Shown here: in pieces, positions 1 to 7,851 of the stretch
How the letters are laid out: each line of letters starts with the position of its first letter
Numbering within the stretch: position 1 is the first letter of the stretch
NCBI GenBank assembly: GCA_016933965.1
Contig: JAFGTS010000022.1
Span: 94,763 to 158,762 of the forward strand
Direction of reading: 5' to 3'
Source: Deltaproteobacteria bacterium
GTDB lineage: Bacteria > Desulfobacterota > Syntrophia > Syntrophales > UBA2210
DNA: 64,000 bases
The notes under the pieces: model-generated
The model's database searches: none
The model's input: only the letters and a program-made list of their open reading frames with translations
Told to the model about the DNA's origin: nothing
Translations under genes and position numbers: made by a program

Positions 1-421
1 TGCCCTGGTATGATTCCCGCATATCGGCATGGGCATCGAGGTGAAGGACGGAGATAGACGGGTAGCGTTCCTTCATGGCATGGACCGCGCCGATGGTCAC
101 GCTGTGCTCTCCCCCCAGAAGGATGGGGACCCGGTCGCCGTCGAGAATCTCCTCGACCGCCTTCTGGACCCTTTCAACCATGAACCCGGGACCGCGGGCA
201 TCCGCCTCAAGGGGCGGCAGCGTGTGAATTCCCGCTCGAAAGGTTTCCTTTCGAAGCTCATCGTCGAACAATTCCATGTTGGCCGATGCCTCGAGGATCG
301 CCGCCGGCCCTTTTCTCGATCCGGCCATATAGGTGGATGTGAGGTCATAGGGCACCGGCAGCACGACAAAACGCGCCGTCTCCAATGCCGCGTGTTCCAC
401 GCCGATACCACCGAAGTTCAT
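1..421 (-). CDS. speB: Agmatinase/arginase-family ureohydrolase, N-terminal part (runs off the window)
   Basis: Reading the minus strand from the ATG at 421-419 gives about 140 residues that stay open to the window edge, so the C-terminal half is missing here. The frame contains GGEHSVTIGA and LDAHADMRESY, the manganese-binding motifs of the agmatinase/arginase superfamily, which hydrolyses agmatine to putrescine and urea or acts on a related guanidino compound. An AGGAGGT ribosome site sits just upstream of the start. The gene follows lpxH and a PHP gene on the same strand with a gap of 34 bases, so it may be the last gene of that operon. Agmatinase is the likeliest call, but arginase, formiminoglutamase or guanidinobutyrase cannot be excluded from the N-terminal part alone. 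Confidence 0.85.
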   Translation of the reverse strand, partial: MNFGGIGVEHAALETARFVVLPVPYDLTSTYMAGSRKGPAAILEASANMELFDDELRKETFRAGIHTLPPLEADARGPGFMVERVQKAVEEILDGDRVPILLGGEHSVTIGAVHAMKERYPSISVLHLDAHADMRESYQG

Positions 422-455
422 TGAGAGACCTCCTGTAACATACCGTTGTTGACCA

Positions 456-1175
456 TCATCGATCATACTTCATAAGGGTAAACGTGCCTGCTTCATATTG
501 AAGATAGGTGAACTGGCTGATCCAGTCCCCCAGGAGCGCCAGGGTCCGCTCCGTCCCGTTCAGGAACCGTCGTTCCAGAAGGGCTTCATGGCAGTGCCCC
601 AGGATCACGGCGTCGTAACCCTCAGCAAATTTTTCCCCGGCGAATGATTTCATCTTCTCCACCAGCCCGTGATCAAGGGCGCCGAGATGGTCCCGGCTTA
701 TGTTCGAACTGAACAGGGCCACTTTCCATATGAGGGCCGGCGGAAGGATACGCTGCAGAGCGTAAAGGCTTCGACTCCTCAGTATCCTTCTCAGAAAGAG
801 GTACCGGCGATTCGTTCTGTCCACGGTATCTCCGTGGGCCAGGTAGATGCGGCTACCGTCAAGCCGGATATCGGCGCTTTCGGAAAAAACGGTCACCCCG
901 CGAGGTTCGAAAAAATCCTTCAGAAAGAAATCATGGTTCCCTTCGCAATAGGAAATTCGCACCCCGCTTGATCCCAGTTCGAACAATGCATCGAGAACGG
1001 GTTTAAAATCCTCGTAGATCGCATTTTCATGACAGAACCAGAAGTCAAAGAAGTCTCCGGCGACAAAAAGATGGTCAACGGCGCCGTTCATGGAACGGAG
1101 GAAATCCAGAAGACGCCCGTATCCCGGTTGTGTCCGTTCTTTCAGATGCGCGTCGGAGAGAAAGATCGCCTTCAT
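456..1175 (-). CDS. lpxH: UDP-2,3-diacylglucosamine diphosphatase LpxH-like metallophosphoesterase
   Basis: This 239-residue calcineurin-type phosphoesterase should hydrolyse UDP-2,3-diacylglucosamine to lipid X at the inner face of the cytoplasmic membrane in lipid A synthesis. All metal-binding blocks of the family are visible: SDAH (residues 7-10), GDFFDFW (40-46), GNHD (79-82), HGD (114-116) and GHCH (193-196). The length matches LpxH (about 240). Its start codon overlaps the stop of the upstream PHP gene by four bases (TCAT on the plus strand), which implies translational coupling. A lipid A role fits lptF and lptG, the LPS-export permeases, encoded divergently 0.8 kb away. Assignment to LpxH rather than another UDP-sugar pyrophosphatase is by motif order and length. 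Confidence 0.85.
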   Translation of the reverse strand: MKAIFLSDAHLKERTQPGYGRLLDFLRSMNGAVDHLFVAGDFFDFWFCHENAIYEDFKPVLDALFELGSSGVRISYCEGNHDFFLKDFFEPRGVTVFSESADIRLDGSRIYLAHGDTVDRTNRRYLFLRRILRSRSLYALQRILPPALIWKVALFSSNISRDHLGALDHGLVEKMKSFAGEKFAEGYDAVILGHCHEALLERRFLNGTERTLALLGDWISQFTYLQYEAGTFTLMKYDR

Positions 1176-1828
1176 GAGCCCTGTACGATCTGTTGTACCA
1201 GGGCGGCCGAGTTCCGAAACATCTGGAGGATCTGTTCGTCGGACAACCCGGCACCCCGCGCCACGGCGACGGCACGCTCTTTTCCGATCAGATCGCCCGG
1301 ACCGTGACTGTCCGTGTTCAGAACAAGCGGCGCCCGATATTGCGCCGCCAGCTTCGCTACATGACCGTTTGTCAGGCTGTGCCCTTTCCGAGCCGATATT
1401 TCAAGGAACAGTGACTTCGAGGCCGCCAGCTCCACCTCGTCTTCGTGTATCAATCCGGGGTGCGCGAGGATGTCGATCCCTGCTTCGATGGCCGCCCGGT
1501 TCGTTCCGGGCATGACGGGTTCGGCGATGGTCTCGCCGTGAACCACGATGAGACGGGCGCCCAGTTGCCGGGCCTCCCGTGCCAGAGACGCAATATCCGC
1601 GGGATGGACATGGGTCAGTTCAATACCCGGTATCGCCGTGATCGTTCCGTGCCGGGTGATGTTCCCGCAGGCCCTGACAAGGCGCGGAACAATAAAGTCG
1701 AGGTTCGAGTGGTCGGCATGATCCGTAATGGCAATGGCCCGGCACCCCGCAACCTCCGCCCTTCTGGCGAGCTCGGCGGGGACCAGTTCCCCGTCACTGA
1801 ATATCGAATGCATATGAAGGTCGATCAT
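1172..1828 (-). CDS. PHP-domain phosphoesterase (histidinol-phosphatase-like)
   Basis: A 218-residue protein with the PHP metal-binding signature DLHMHSIFSDG at residues 3-13, followed by ITDHADH and later HPG and NTDSHGPGD blocks. PHP domains bind two or three metal ions and hydrolyse phosphoesters. Known relatives are histidinol phosphatase, nucleoside 3',5'-bisphosphate phosphatases and polymerase-associated PHP domains. No histidine-biosynthesis gene lies nearby, so the substrate is left open. It is the first gene of the PHP-lpxH-speB unit and overlaps lpxH by four bases. On the minus strand upstream lies a TTGACC box followed 17 bases later by TAAACG, a weak promoter candidate. Confidence 0.8.
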   Translation of the reverse strand: MIDLHMHSIFSDGELVPAELARRAEVAGCRAIAITDHADHSNLDFIVPRLVRACGNITRHGTITAIPGIELTHVHPADIASLAREARQLGARLIVVHGETIAEPVMPGTNRAAIEAGIDILAHPGLIHEDEVELAASKSLFLEISARKGHSLTNGHVAKLAAQYRAPLVLNTDSHGPGDLIGKERAVAVARGAGLSDEQILQMFRNSAALVQQIVQGS

Positions 1829-2020
1829 AACACCCCCCGCGAAGAAAGATGTAATCGTTTAACAAATTCACCGTTCAAGGTCAACTGTGAAGGATGCCTC
1901 GCATTTTCCACACCCCGTGCACAGCACAGGGGCATGGCCGATTCTTTCTCTATTTTCATATATTTTCATCTATGCTATATGCTGAACCGAAGCGTTCAAA
2001 ACATTGGATACCGTGACGGC

Positions 2021-3205
2021 ATGGGGACAATCATCGGAAGATACATACTGAGAGAAATTTCGCTGCCATTCTTTCTCATGCTTTTTATCCTGACCTTCGT
2101 GCTCATCATGGGCAGGATACTGCAGCTCATGGACCTTATGGTCAACAAGGGGATCGGCCTGCCGGTGATCCTGGAGCTTCTGGGGTGCCTTGCCCCCTCA
2201 TTCCTGGTGCTGACGATCCCCATATCTCTCCTGATCTCCATTCTCATCGGTCTGGGAAGACTCTCCGGCGACAATGAGCTCATTGTTCTGAAGTCATCGG
2301 GGATCAGCCTGTATCAGTTGATCCCGCCCGTTGCCGTCCTGACCGTTCTTGCCCTCATCGTCACCGCCGTGACGGGGATTTTTCTGGCACCGGCGGGCAA
2401 CCTGAAAACGAAGACGCTCCTGTTCGAGATCGCAAAGCAGAAAGCCAGCGTCGGCATCAAGGAAAAGGTTTTCAACGACGATTTTGGCGGTCTCATTCTC
2501 TACGCCAACACCATCCCGGTCCACGGGGACTACATGGAGGGCGTCTTTATTTCCGACAGCAGGCTCGGGAAAGACCCGGTCACCATCATCGCGGAAAAGG
2601 GGTACCTGGTGTCAAACCTCGAATCGATGACCGTCATGCTTCGGCTCGAAAGGGGGAGCACGCACTCCGTCGACGATGCCTTCCAGCGATACCAGAAAAT
2701 GGAATTCAGCACCTACGACGTCCAACTTGATTTTGAGGAGACGATGGGGGAAGGCGGCAAAAAACTGAGAAAAGATGAAAAGGAAATGACCATTGCGGAG
2801 TTGCGGGGAAAGCTCATGGACCCGAAGCTGAAACCCCGCACGAGGCGTGAAATGATCATTGAACTGCATTCCCGGTTCGCCATTCCCCTGTCCTGCATCG
2901 TATTCGGCATCCTGGGCATCCCCCTGGGCATATCGAAACACCGGAGCGGCAAGTCCCGGGGGTTCGTGGTGGGAATATTCATCATCATGACCTATTACGT
3001 TCTTCAGTTAAGTGGTATCGCCCTGGGAGAGACGGAAAGGATACCACCCGCTGTCGGCCCCTGGGCACCGAACATTCTTCTAGGCTGTCTCGGCATCTAT
3101 CTCTTTTTCATGGCGGCACGGGAGCGGACCGTTCTGCCCTTTGATAACCTGAGCGGCGAGTCATTCCGACGGTTCATGATGGAACGTATCATGAAGAAAC
3201 GATAA
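2021..3205 (+). CDS. lptF: LPS export ABC transporter permease LptF
   Basis: A 394-residue inner-membrane protein of the YjgP/YjgQ family. The N-terminus (IIGRYILREI) is followed by three hydrophobic segments, a beta-jellyroll-like periplasmic part in the middle, and three more membrane segments at the C-terminus, the usual LptF/LptG layout. With LptG and the LptB ATPase (not in the window) it extracts lipopolysaccharide from the inner membrane. I chose the ATG at 2021 because the family starts at the IIGRY motif; the frame stays open far upstream and an in-frame ATG at 1979 is an alternative. No strong ribosome site is visible at either. lptG follows after 16 bases and faces the same way, so they form an operon. 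Which of the two adjacent permeases is F and which is G is inferred from order and similarity. Confidence 0.88.
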   Translation: MGTIIGRYILREISLPFFLMLFILTFVLIMGRILQLMDLMVNKGIGLPVILELLGCLAPSFLVLTIPISLLISILIGLGRLSGDNELIVLKSSGISLYQLIPPVAVLTVLALIVTAVTGIFLAPAGNLKTKTLLFEIAKQKASVGIKEKVFNDDFGGLILYANTIPVHGDYMEGVFISDSRLGKDPVTIIAEKGYLVSNLESMTVMLRLERGSTHSVDDAFQRYQKMEFSTYDVQLDFEETMGEGGKKLRKDEKEMTIAELRGKLMDPKLKPRTRREMIIELHSRFAIPLSCIVFGILGIPLGISKHRSGKSRGFVVGIFIIMTYYVLQLSGIALGETERIPPAVGPWAPNILLGCLGIYLFFMAARERTVLPFDNLSGESFRRFMMERIMKKR

Positions 3206-3221
3206 CTCAGGGGATATCTCC

Positions 3222-4307
3222 ATGCGCATTCTTGACCGCTACATATCAAGGGAATTTATCAAGACATTTCTGCTGATCATGGTATCGCTGGTCGCACTCT
3301 ACCTGATCGTGGATTTTTTTGAACGCCTCAGGATGTTTCTGAGCCGGGATGCAACGGTACTCCAGGTGGTTTCATATTTTTTCTTCACCATTCCCATGAT
3401 CGTCACCCAGATGCTTCCGGTGTCCTTTCTCCTCGCGGCCCTGATCACTTTCGCCATCCTCTCGAAGAACAGCGAGATAACGGCGATACGGGCCAACGGT
3501 ATCAGCCTTTTTCGCCTTTCCCTGCCGGTCATCGTCCTATCCATCGCCGCATGCTTTCTGTCGTTCGTCCTCAGCGAGTTCATCACCCCGGCAGCCAATG
3601 AGCGGGCGAAGTATATCAAGCTCGTGGAAGTGCAGAAAAAAAAGAAACTCGGCTCCTTTACCCAGAACGAGATCTGGTACCGGGGAGATGACGGCATCTA
3701 CAATTTCGCCGTTTATGACCCTGAAAAAGCAATGCTCAAAGGGGTCCGTATCTATTACCTCGATCAGAACATGCATCTTGCCAGGCGGATCGACGCCAGG
3801 AAGGCCCGGTGGGAAGCAGGTCGCTGGATCTTCGACGATGTCATGATCACCACCTTTCCGGAAGAACCCGGTTCCTTTCCGCGGATCGAACGATATTCGA
3901 CGACAGAGATCGATCTTCCAGAACAACCCTCGGATTTCCTGATCGTTCAGAAGGACACCGATGAAATGGGGTTTTTTGAACTGAGGAGTTACATACGCAA
4001 GATCCGGTCTGAAGGATACGACGCTACCCGTTACATAACGGACATGCACGGCAAGATCGCCTTCGCTCTGGTCAATGTTATCCTCGGTGTTCTGGGAATT
4101 TCCTTCTCGCTGCGGACGGAAAGGAGCGGCGGGATAGCCCGCAGCATCGGAACGGGGATCATAATCGGGTTCTCATACTGGATAGTCTTTGCCTTCGCTG
4201 TTTCCCTCGGCCGCTCGGGGAGCCTCCCTCCCCTGCTCGCCGCGTGGGCGGCAAACCTGATCCTCGGCCTGGTGGCGGTCGTCTCTTTTATGCGGGTGAG
4301 AACATGA
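3222..4307 (+). CDS. lptG: LPS export ABC transporter permease LptG
   Basis: A 361-residue YjgP/YjgQ-family permease starting MRILDRYISREFIK, a hallmark LptG N-terminus. Three N-terminal membrane spans, a soluble periplasmic domain of about 150 residues and three C-terminal spans are visible. It partners LptF in the LptB2FG extractor that moves lipopolysaccharide onto the LptA/C bridge. It lies 16 bases after lptF, and its end is close to the promoter of the tRNA-Gln gene. The short overlapping frames around its 3' end look like shadows, because one of them runs through the tRNA. Confidence 0.88.
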   Translation: MRILDRYISREFIKTFLLIMVSLVALYLIVDFFERLRMFLSRDATVLQVVSYFFFTIPMIVTQMLPVSFLLAALITFAILSKNSEITAIRANGISLFRLSLPVIVLSIAACFLSFVLSEFITPAANERAKYIKLVEVQKKKKLGSFTQNEIWYRGDDGIYNFAVYDPEKAMLKGVRIYYLDQNMHLARRIDARKARWEAGRWIFDDVMITTFPEEPGSFPRIERYSTTEIDLPEQPSDFLIVQKDTDEMGFFELRSYIRKIRSEGYDATRYITDMHGKIAFALVNVILGVLGISFSLRTERSGGIARSIGTGIIIGFSYWIVFAFAVSLGRSGSLPPLLAAWAANLILGLVAVVSFMRVRT

Positions 4308-4343
4308 ACATGGTGGTCGCAAAAATCATGTTCGAAAAAATTA

Positions 4344-4372
4344 TTGACAGAAAAGTCCGATATACATATAGT
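4344..4372 (+). promoter_or_regulatory. Sigma-70-type promoter of tRNA-Gln
   Basis: TTGACA at 4344-4349 and TATAGT at 4367-4372 are separated by exactly 17 bases, a near-consensus housekeeping promoter. The predicted start of transcription is near 4379, about 60 bases before the tRNA. Confidence 0.75.
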
Positions 4373-4391
4373 ATCGCCCTCAGAGTCGGAG

Positions 4392-4416
4392 CACCGGTCA
4401 TACCCGATGGCCGGTG
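4392..4416 (+). other. Hairpin in the 5' leader of the tRNA-Gln precursor
   Basis: CACCGG (4392-4397) and CCGGTG (4411-4416) pair perfectly. Inside them CAT (4399-4401) pairs with ATG (4407-4409). It lies between the promoter and the mature tRNA and is not followed by a T run, so it is not a terminator. It may be only a precursor leader structure. Confidence 0.45.
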
Positions 4417-4437
4417 GATAATGAAACAGATCAGTGC

Positions 4438-4511
4438 TGGGGGATCGTTCAATGGTAGGACACCGGACTCTGACTCCGTGAATCAAGGTTCGAATCCTTG
4501 TCCCCCAGCCA
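4438..4511 (+). tRNA. tRNA-Gln (anticodon CTG), CCA encoded
   Basis: The sequence folds as a cloverleaf: acceptor TGGGGGA pairs with TCCCCCA, the anticodon loop CTCTGAC presents CTG (codon CAG), the T arm carries GGTTCGAATCC, the discriminator is G and CCA is encoded. The first pair of the anticodon stem is a C-T mismatch; the rest pairs well. It is transcribed from its own promoter and ends at a strong terminator. Confidence 0.95.
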
Positions 4512-4523
4512 TATGAAAACAAG

Positions 4524-4554
4524 GAGCGGCCACACAGTGACCGCTCTTTTTTTT
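4524..4554 (+). terminator. Intrinsic terminator after tRNA-Gln
   Basis: GAGCGG (4524-4529) pairs with CCGCTC (4541-4546), with additional CAC/GTG pairing inside, followed by a run of eight or more T residues. Confidence 0.88.
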
Positions 4555-4658
4555 GCTGATACTGGCCCTATACGGGGGTCATGTCTTGCAATATGACATC
4601 TCCAGCGGCTGAGGTATACGATGCGCCTATTGGAGGGGGAAGAAGGAGGATAAATATC

Positions 4659-4808
4659 ATGGTTGACTGGAATATGGCGGTGAGGATCGCCGCGGGTGGT
4701 TTCGGTCTGGTGTTTCTGCTCCTTACCATGCTGGCCTGTTCGGTATGGGTCACGAAGGAACTCCTGGAGCGGATCGAGAAGCGCGGCGGCGACAGGAAAC
4801 AAGCGTAA
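4659..4808 (+). CDS. OadG-family small membrane subunit of a Na+-pumping decarboxylase
   Basis: A 49-residue protein with one hydrophobic helix (about residues 8-30) followed by a short charged tail (KELLERIEKRGGDRK). This is the typical build of the gamma/delta anchor subunit of sodium-translocating decarboxylases. I start it at the ATG at 4659 because an AAGGAGGA ribosome site lies eight bases before it; the frame is open further upstream without such a site. The beta subunit follows 79 bases downstream on the same strand, which is the main support for the call, since single-helix proteins are hard to assign by sequence alone. Confidence 0.65.
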   Translation: MVDWNMAVRIAAGGFGLVFLLLTMLACSVWVTKELLERIEKRGGDRKQA

Positions 4809-4887
4809 CGGATTCAAGGCTCACGACGGGCGGCTTGCGGGCATGCCGGTCCATGAGCCTGTGAGCATAACGATACGACAACGAGGG

Positions 4888-6237
4888 ATGGCCGTGTTTG
4901 GATTACTGGAAAGCGGATTTCAGTTGTTTACCTGGGGCAACGCCCTGATGATACTCATCGGCCTGGGGTTGATCTACCTGGGCGTGGCGCGGAAGATGGA
5001 GCCCTTGCTTTTGGTCCCCATCGGGTTCGGCATCATGCTGGTGAACCTGCCGCTGGGTGGCATGATGGACTACGAGCTGCTGCTCCGGGCGCCGCAGCCG
5101 GGCGTAGTCATGGAGGTGGATGCCCGGAGGGGAGGCACCTTTACGAGCGGGGATGCCCTGGTCACCCTGGACACGGGGGCGATCGCCGCCCCGGTGTACG
5201 GCCGGGTGGACGAGCTGCGGGTGGCGAAGGGCCAGGTAGTGACGAAGGGCCAGGTGGTCGCCCGGCTAATCACGACAGAGCAGACGGACCAGGCAGTGCT
5301 GCCCACGAAGCCCATCGGGCTGCTGTCGCGGATCTTTCATTTCGGGGTCATGTGGCAGCTCCTGCCGCCACTTATGTTCTTATGCCTGGGGGCACTGACG
5401 GACTTCGGTCCCATGCTGGCCAATCCCAGGACGCTGCTGCTCGGTGCCGCGGCACAGTTCGGCGTGTATTTTGCGTTCTTTTTGTCGCTCTTTTTCGGGT
5501 TCAGCCTGCCCGAGGCCTCGTCCATCGGGATCATCGGCGGTGCCGAGGGGCCGACCACCATCTACGTCACGTCCGTCTTGGCGCCCCACATCATCGGGGC
5601 CACGGCGGTGGCCTGTTATTCCTACATGGCTCTGGTACCGGTGATCCTGCCGCCGGTGATCAAACTGCTGACCACGAAAGAGGAGCGGCGCATCTACATG
5701 AAGCCGCAGTTGCGGAAGGTCTCCCAGCGGGAGAAGATCCTCTTTCCCCTGGTAACCACCATCATCGTCATCCTCTTCGTGCCGTCATCGGCGCCGCTCA
5801 TCGGCTGTTTCATGGTGGGCAATCTCTTCCGGGAATGCGGGGTGACGGAGCGGCTCACGAACACGGCGCAGACGGCCTTCGTGGATATCATCACCATCTT
5901 CCTGACGCTGGCCATCGGCGCCTCCATGCCGGCGGAGAACTTTCTCCAGCCCCGGACGCTTCTGATCCTGGTGCTGGGGGTGGTGTCCTTTGCCTCGGCG
6001 GCGGCGGCGGGGGTGTTGCTGGCGAAGTTCATGAACCTCTTTTTGAAGGAGAAGATCAATCCCATGATCGGTGCGGCGGGGGTATCGGCGGTTCCCATGT
6101 CGGCCCGGGTGGTGCAGGTCATGGGGCAGCAGGAGAACAAGAAAAACTTCCTGCTCATGCATGCCATGGGACCGAACGTGGCGGGCGCCATCGGCGCGGC
6201 CATCGCCGGCGGGGTCTTTATTGGTATCCTTGGCTAA
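4888..6237 (+). CDS. gcdB: Sodium-translocating decarboxylase beta subunit (GcdB/MmdB/OadB family) with an inserted lipoyl-like domain
   Basis: A 449-residue polytopic membrane protein with the family hallmarks TDFGPMLANPRTLLLGAAAQFG and GIIGGAEGPTTIY, plus the C-terminal GPNVAGAIG stretch. The family decarboxylates a carboxybiotin carrier at the membrane and pumps Na+ outward; relatives serve glutaconyl-CoA, methylmalonyl-CoA, oxaloacetate and malonate decarboxylases. Residues about 68-128 replace the variable cytoplasmic loop after the second N-terminal span with a barrel-sandwich-hybrid-like domain (PGVV, GDALVTLDT, APVYGRV, KGQVV) that lacks the EAMK biotin-attachment motif. The start is the ATG at 4888, matching the family N-terminus; one at 4843 is possible. 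No carboxyltransferase or biotin carrier gene is in the window, so the CoA substrate cannot be fixed. Confidence 0.85.
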   Translation: MAVFGLLESGFQLFTWGNALMILIGLGLIYLGVARKMEPLLLVPIGFGIMLVNLPLGGMMDYELLLRAPQPGVVMEVDARRGGTFTSGDALVTLDTGAIAAPVYGRVDELRVAKGQVVTKGQVVARLITTEQTDQAVLPTKPIGLLSRIFHFGVMWQLLPPLMFLCLGALTDFGPMLANPRTLLLGAAAQFGVYFAFFLSLFFGFSLPEASSIGIIGGAEGPTTIYVTSVLAPHIIGATAVACYSYMALVPVILPPVIKLLTTKEERRIYMKPQLRKVSQREKILFPLVTTIIVILFVPSSAPLIGCFMVGNLFRECGVTERLTNTAQTAFVDIITIFLTLAIGASMPAENFLQPRTLLILVLGVVSFASAAAAGVLLAKFMNLFLKEKINPMIGAAGVSAVPMSARVVQVMGQQENKKNFLLMHAMGPNVAGAIGAAIAGGVFIGILG

Positions 6238-6285
6238 ATAAAGTAGTACAGTATTTTTCTTCAAAACAAATGAAGGAGCAAGGCA

Positions 6286-6624
6286 ATGATCGTTCGTCAC
6301 TTCACGGATGTCACGGCGGAACAGATAGCTGACGGGTTCCGGAAGCGGGTGGTAATCGGACAAAACGAAGGCGCACCGAACTTCATCATGCGCGTTTTCG
6401 ATGTGGAACCGGGATTCTCAAGCCCGTTTCATGAGCATTTCTGGGAACATGAGATTTTTGTGGTCAGCGGCGAAGGGTATATACGCAACGGACAGGAAGA
6501 GGATCTCCCTCTTGGGGCCGGTGATACCATCTTTGTGCCGCCCTATGAAAAGCACTGCATGGTGAACAAAGGCAGTGATATTTTCCGGTTCGTCTGTCTC
6601 ATCCCGGTCGGCGCTGAAAATTGA
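6286..6624 (+). CDS. Single-domain cupin protein
   Basis: A 112-residue cupin. The first motif is visible as PFHEHFWEHEIFVVSGEGYI (two His and Glu as metal ligands) and the second as GDTIFVPPYEKHCMVN. Such small cupins may be metal-binding enzymes or sensors, and the function cannot be read from the sequence. An AAGGAG ribosome site precedes the ATG by eight bases. It lies 48 bases downstream of gcdB on the same strand, so co-transcription is possible, and it converges with the trehalose genes on the other strand (nine-base gap). Confidence 0.8.
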   Translation: MIVRHFTDVTAEQIADGFRKRVVIGQNEGAPNFIMRVFDVEPGFSSPFHEHFWEHEIFVVSGEGYIRNGQEEDLPLGAGDTIFVPPYEKHCMVNKGSDIFRFVCLIPVGAEN

Positions 6625-6633
6625 AATATCTTA

Positions 6634-7851
6634 TTACTGCATCAACTCGCCTACCAGGTCCAGATAATCAATGAGGAGACGGGTGATCAGGAACCTTTCA
6701 CGTACCGATTCCTTCGCCCTGCGGCCGATCTCCTGAGCCAGCTCACGGTCCCGCAGGAGGGTCACTATCCGATCCGCAAAGGCATTGTTGTCATGCGGTT
6801 CAACGAGGAAACCGTTTTCCCCGTCCTCTATCTGGAGGGGGATCCCCCCCACCCTCGAGGCGACCACCGGCGTCCCTTTCCACATGGCTTCAGTCACCAC
6901 AAGTCCGAATCCCTCCTTCTGGGATTTCTGGATAATGGCCGACGAAATCCGCTGAAGCACGTTTATGAAGATAAAATTCGAGGCGATCGGATCGCTCACA
7001 AGGATCACATCGCCTGAGGCAAGCAGATTCTTGGCGTCCCGCTCTGTCTTTTCATACATCCTCAATCCCTCGGGATCGTCGGTCGCGATGTTCCCACACA
7101 GAACCAGCCGGCAGTCGATCTTTTCCTTGACCTGCTTGAAGACCTGTATCACCCCTCCGGGGTCCTTCCATTTGTCGAAACGGGATATCTGGGTGATAAG
7201 CGGCTTGTCCGTCTTGATCCTATACTTGCCGAGATACCGTGACAGGATCGTGTCGGTAAGCTCCATGTTCTTCGCCGTCAGGGGATCGATGGCAGGATGG
7301 ATGATCCGCTGTTCTATGGGTATGTTATGCCGGACATAGGAATCATTGGAAACGATCATAACATCGTATTTGCGCACAAAAGTACTGAGGAAATCCCACA
7401 GGGACGGGTTCGGGTTCGACAGGTCCACATGACACCGCCACACCCAGGGCTGCCGTTTTTTATAAAAATTGACCAGCGCGACCGGTTGCGGATCATGAAC
7501 GATGACACAATCATGGTCCAGGTGAGTGTACTCGGCGAATTTTTCATTCGTCTGGAGGTAGAGGGATTTTTTCCGTGCGGTGAAATTGATATCATCGCCT
7601 TGAAGTGCATTATGAAACTTCTTCGTGATCTCGAAAAAATCCGGATAACCGTGAAGGGTCCTCCACCCGGCGTCAATGCCGATATTGTTCATCAGCGGCA
7701 CAAGGCTGTTCAGGATCTCCGCCACCCCGCCCCCCTGAAAGGTGGAGTTTATATGCAGGAGGTGTTTGCCGTAGAGCTTCCGCACTTTTTTACGTATCTC
7801 CGAGATCGTTTTTGTCCCCACGATGTCCTGGTATCTTTCGATATCAATCAT
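6634..7851 (-). CDS. treT: TreT-like trehalose synthase, GT4 glycosyltransferase
   Basis: A 405-residue GT-B glycosyltransferase. The N-terminal half contains HINSTFQGGGVAEIL and GWRTLHGYPDFF, typical of trehalose glycosyltransferring synthase, which makes trehalose from NDP-glucose and glucose and can run in reverse. The C-terminal half has the GT4 donor-binding motif KEGFGLVVTE and a downstream GGIPLQIEDGENGFLV block. I start it at 7851 rather than the upstream in-frame codon at 7899 because a GGAGG site precedes it by about ten bases and the family begins near this point. It overlaps the stop of the otsA-otsB fusion by eight bases, so the two are coupled. TreT is by pattern; a related disaccharide transferase is the alternative. 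Confidence 0.8.
   Translation of the reverse strand: MIDIERYQDIVGTKTISEIRKKVRKLYGKHLLHINSTFQGGGVAEILNSLVPLMNNIGIDAGWRTLHGYPDFFEITKKFHNALQGDDINFTARKKSLYLQTNEKFAEYTHLDHDCVIVHDPQPVALVNFYKKRQPWVWRCHVDLSNPNPSLWDFLSTFVRKYDVMIVSNDSYVRHNIPIEQRIIHPAIDPLTAKNMELTDTILSRYLGKYRIKTDKPLITQISRFDKWKDPGGVIQVFKQVKEKIDCRLVLCGNIATDDPEGLRMYEKTERDAKNLLASGDVILVSDPIASNFIFINVLQRISSAIIQKSQKEGFGLVVTEAMWKGTPVVASRVGGIPLQIEDGENGFLVEPHDNNAFADRIVTLLRDRELAQEIGRRAKESVRERFLITRLLIDYLDLVGELMQ

Noticed and set aside
1445..2020. Long upstream extension of the lptF frame
   Set aside because: It is antisense to the PHP gene and has no family similarity; LptF begins at the IIGRY motif.
4244..4516. Open frame overlapping the tRNA-Gln gene
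   Set aside because: It reads through the tRNA and has no protein motif.
5352..6332. Long plus-strand frame rich in Gly, His and Arg
   Set aside because: A shadow of the gcdB frame, with composition typical of high-GC out-of-frame translation.
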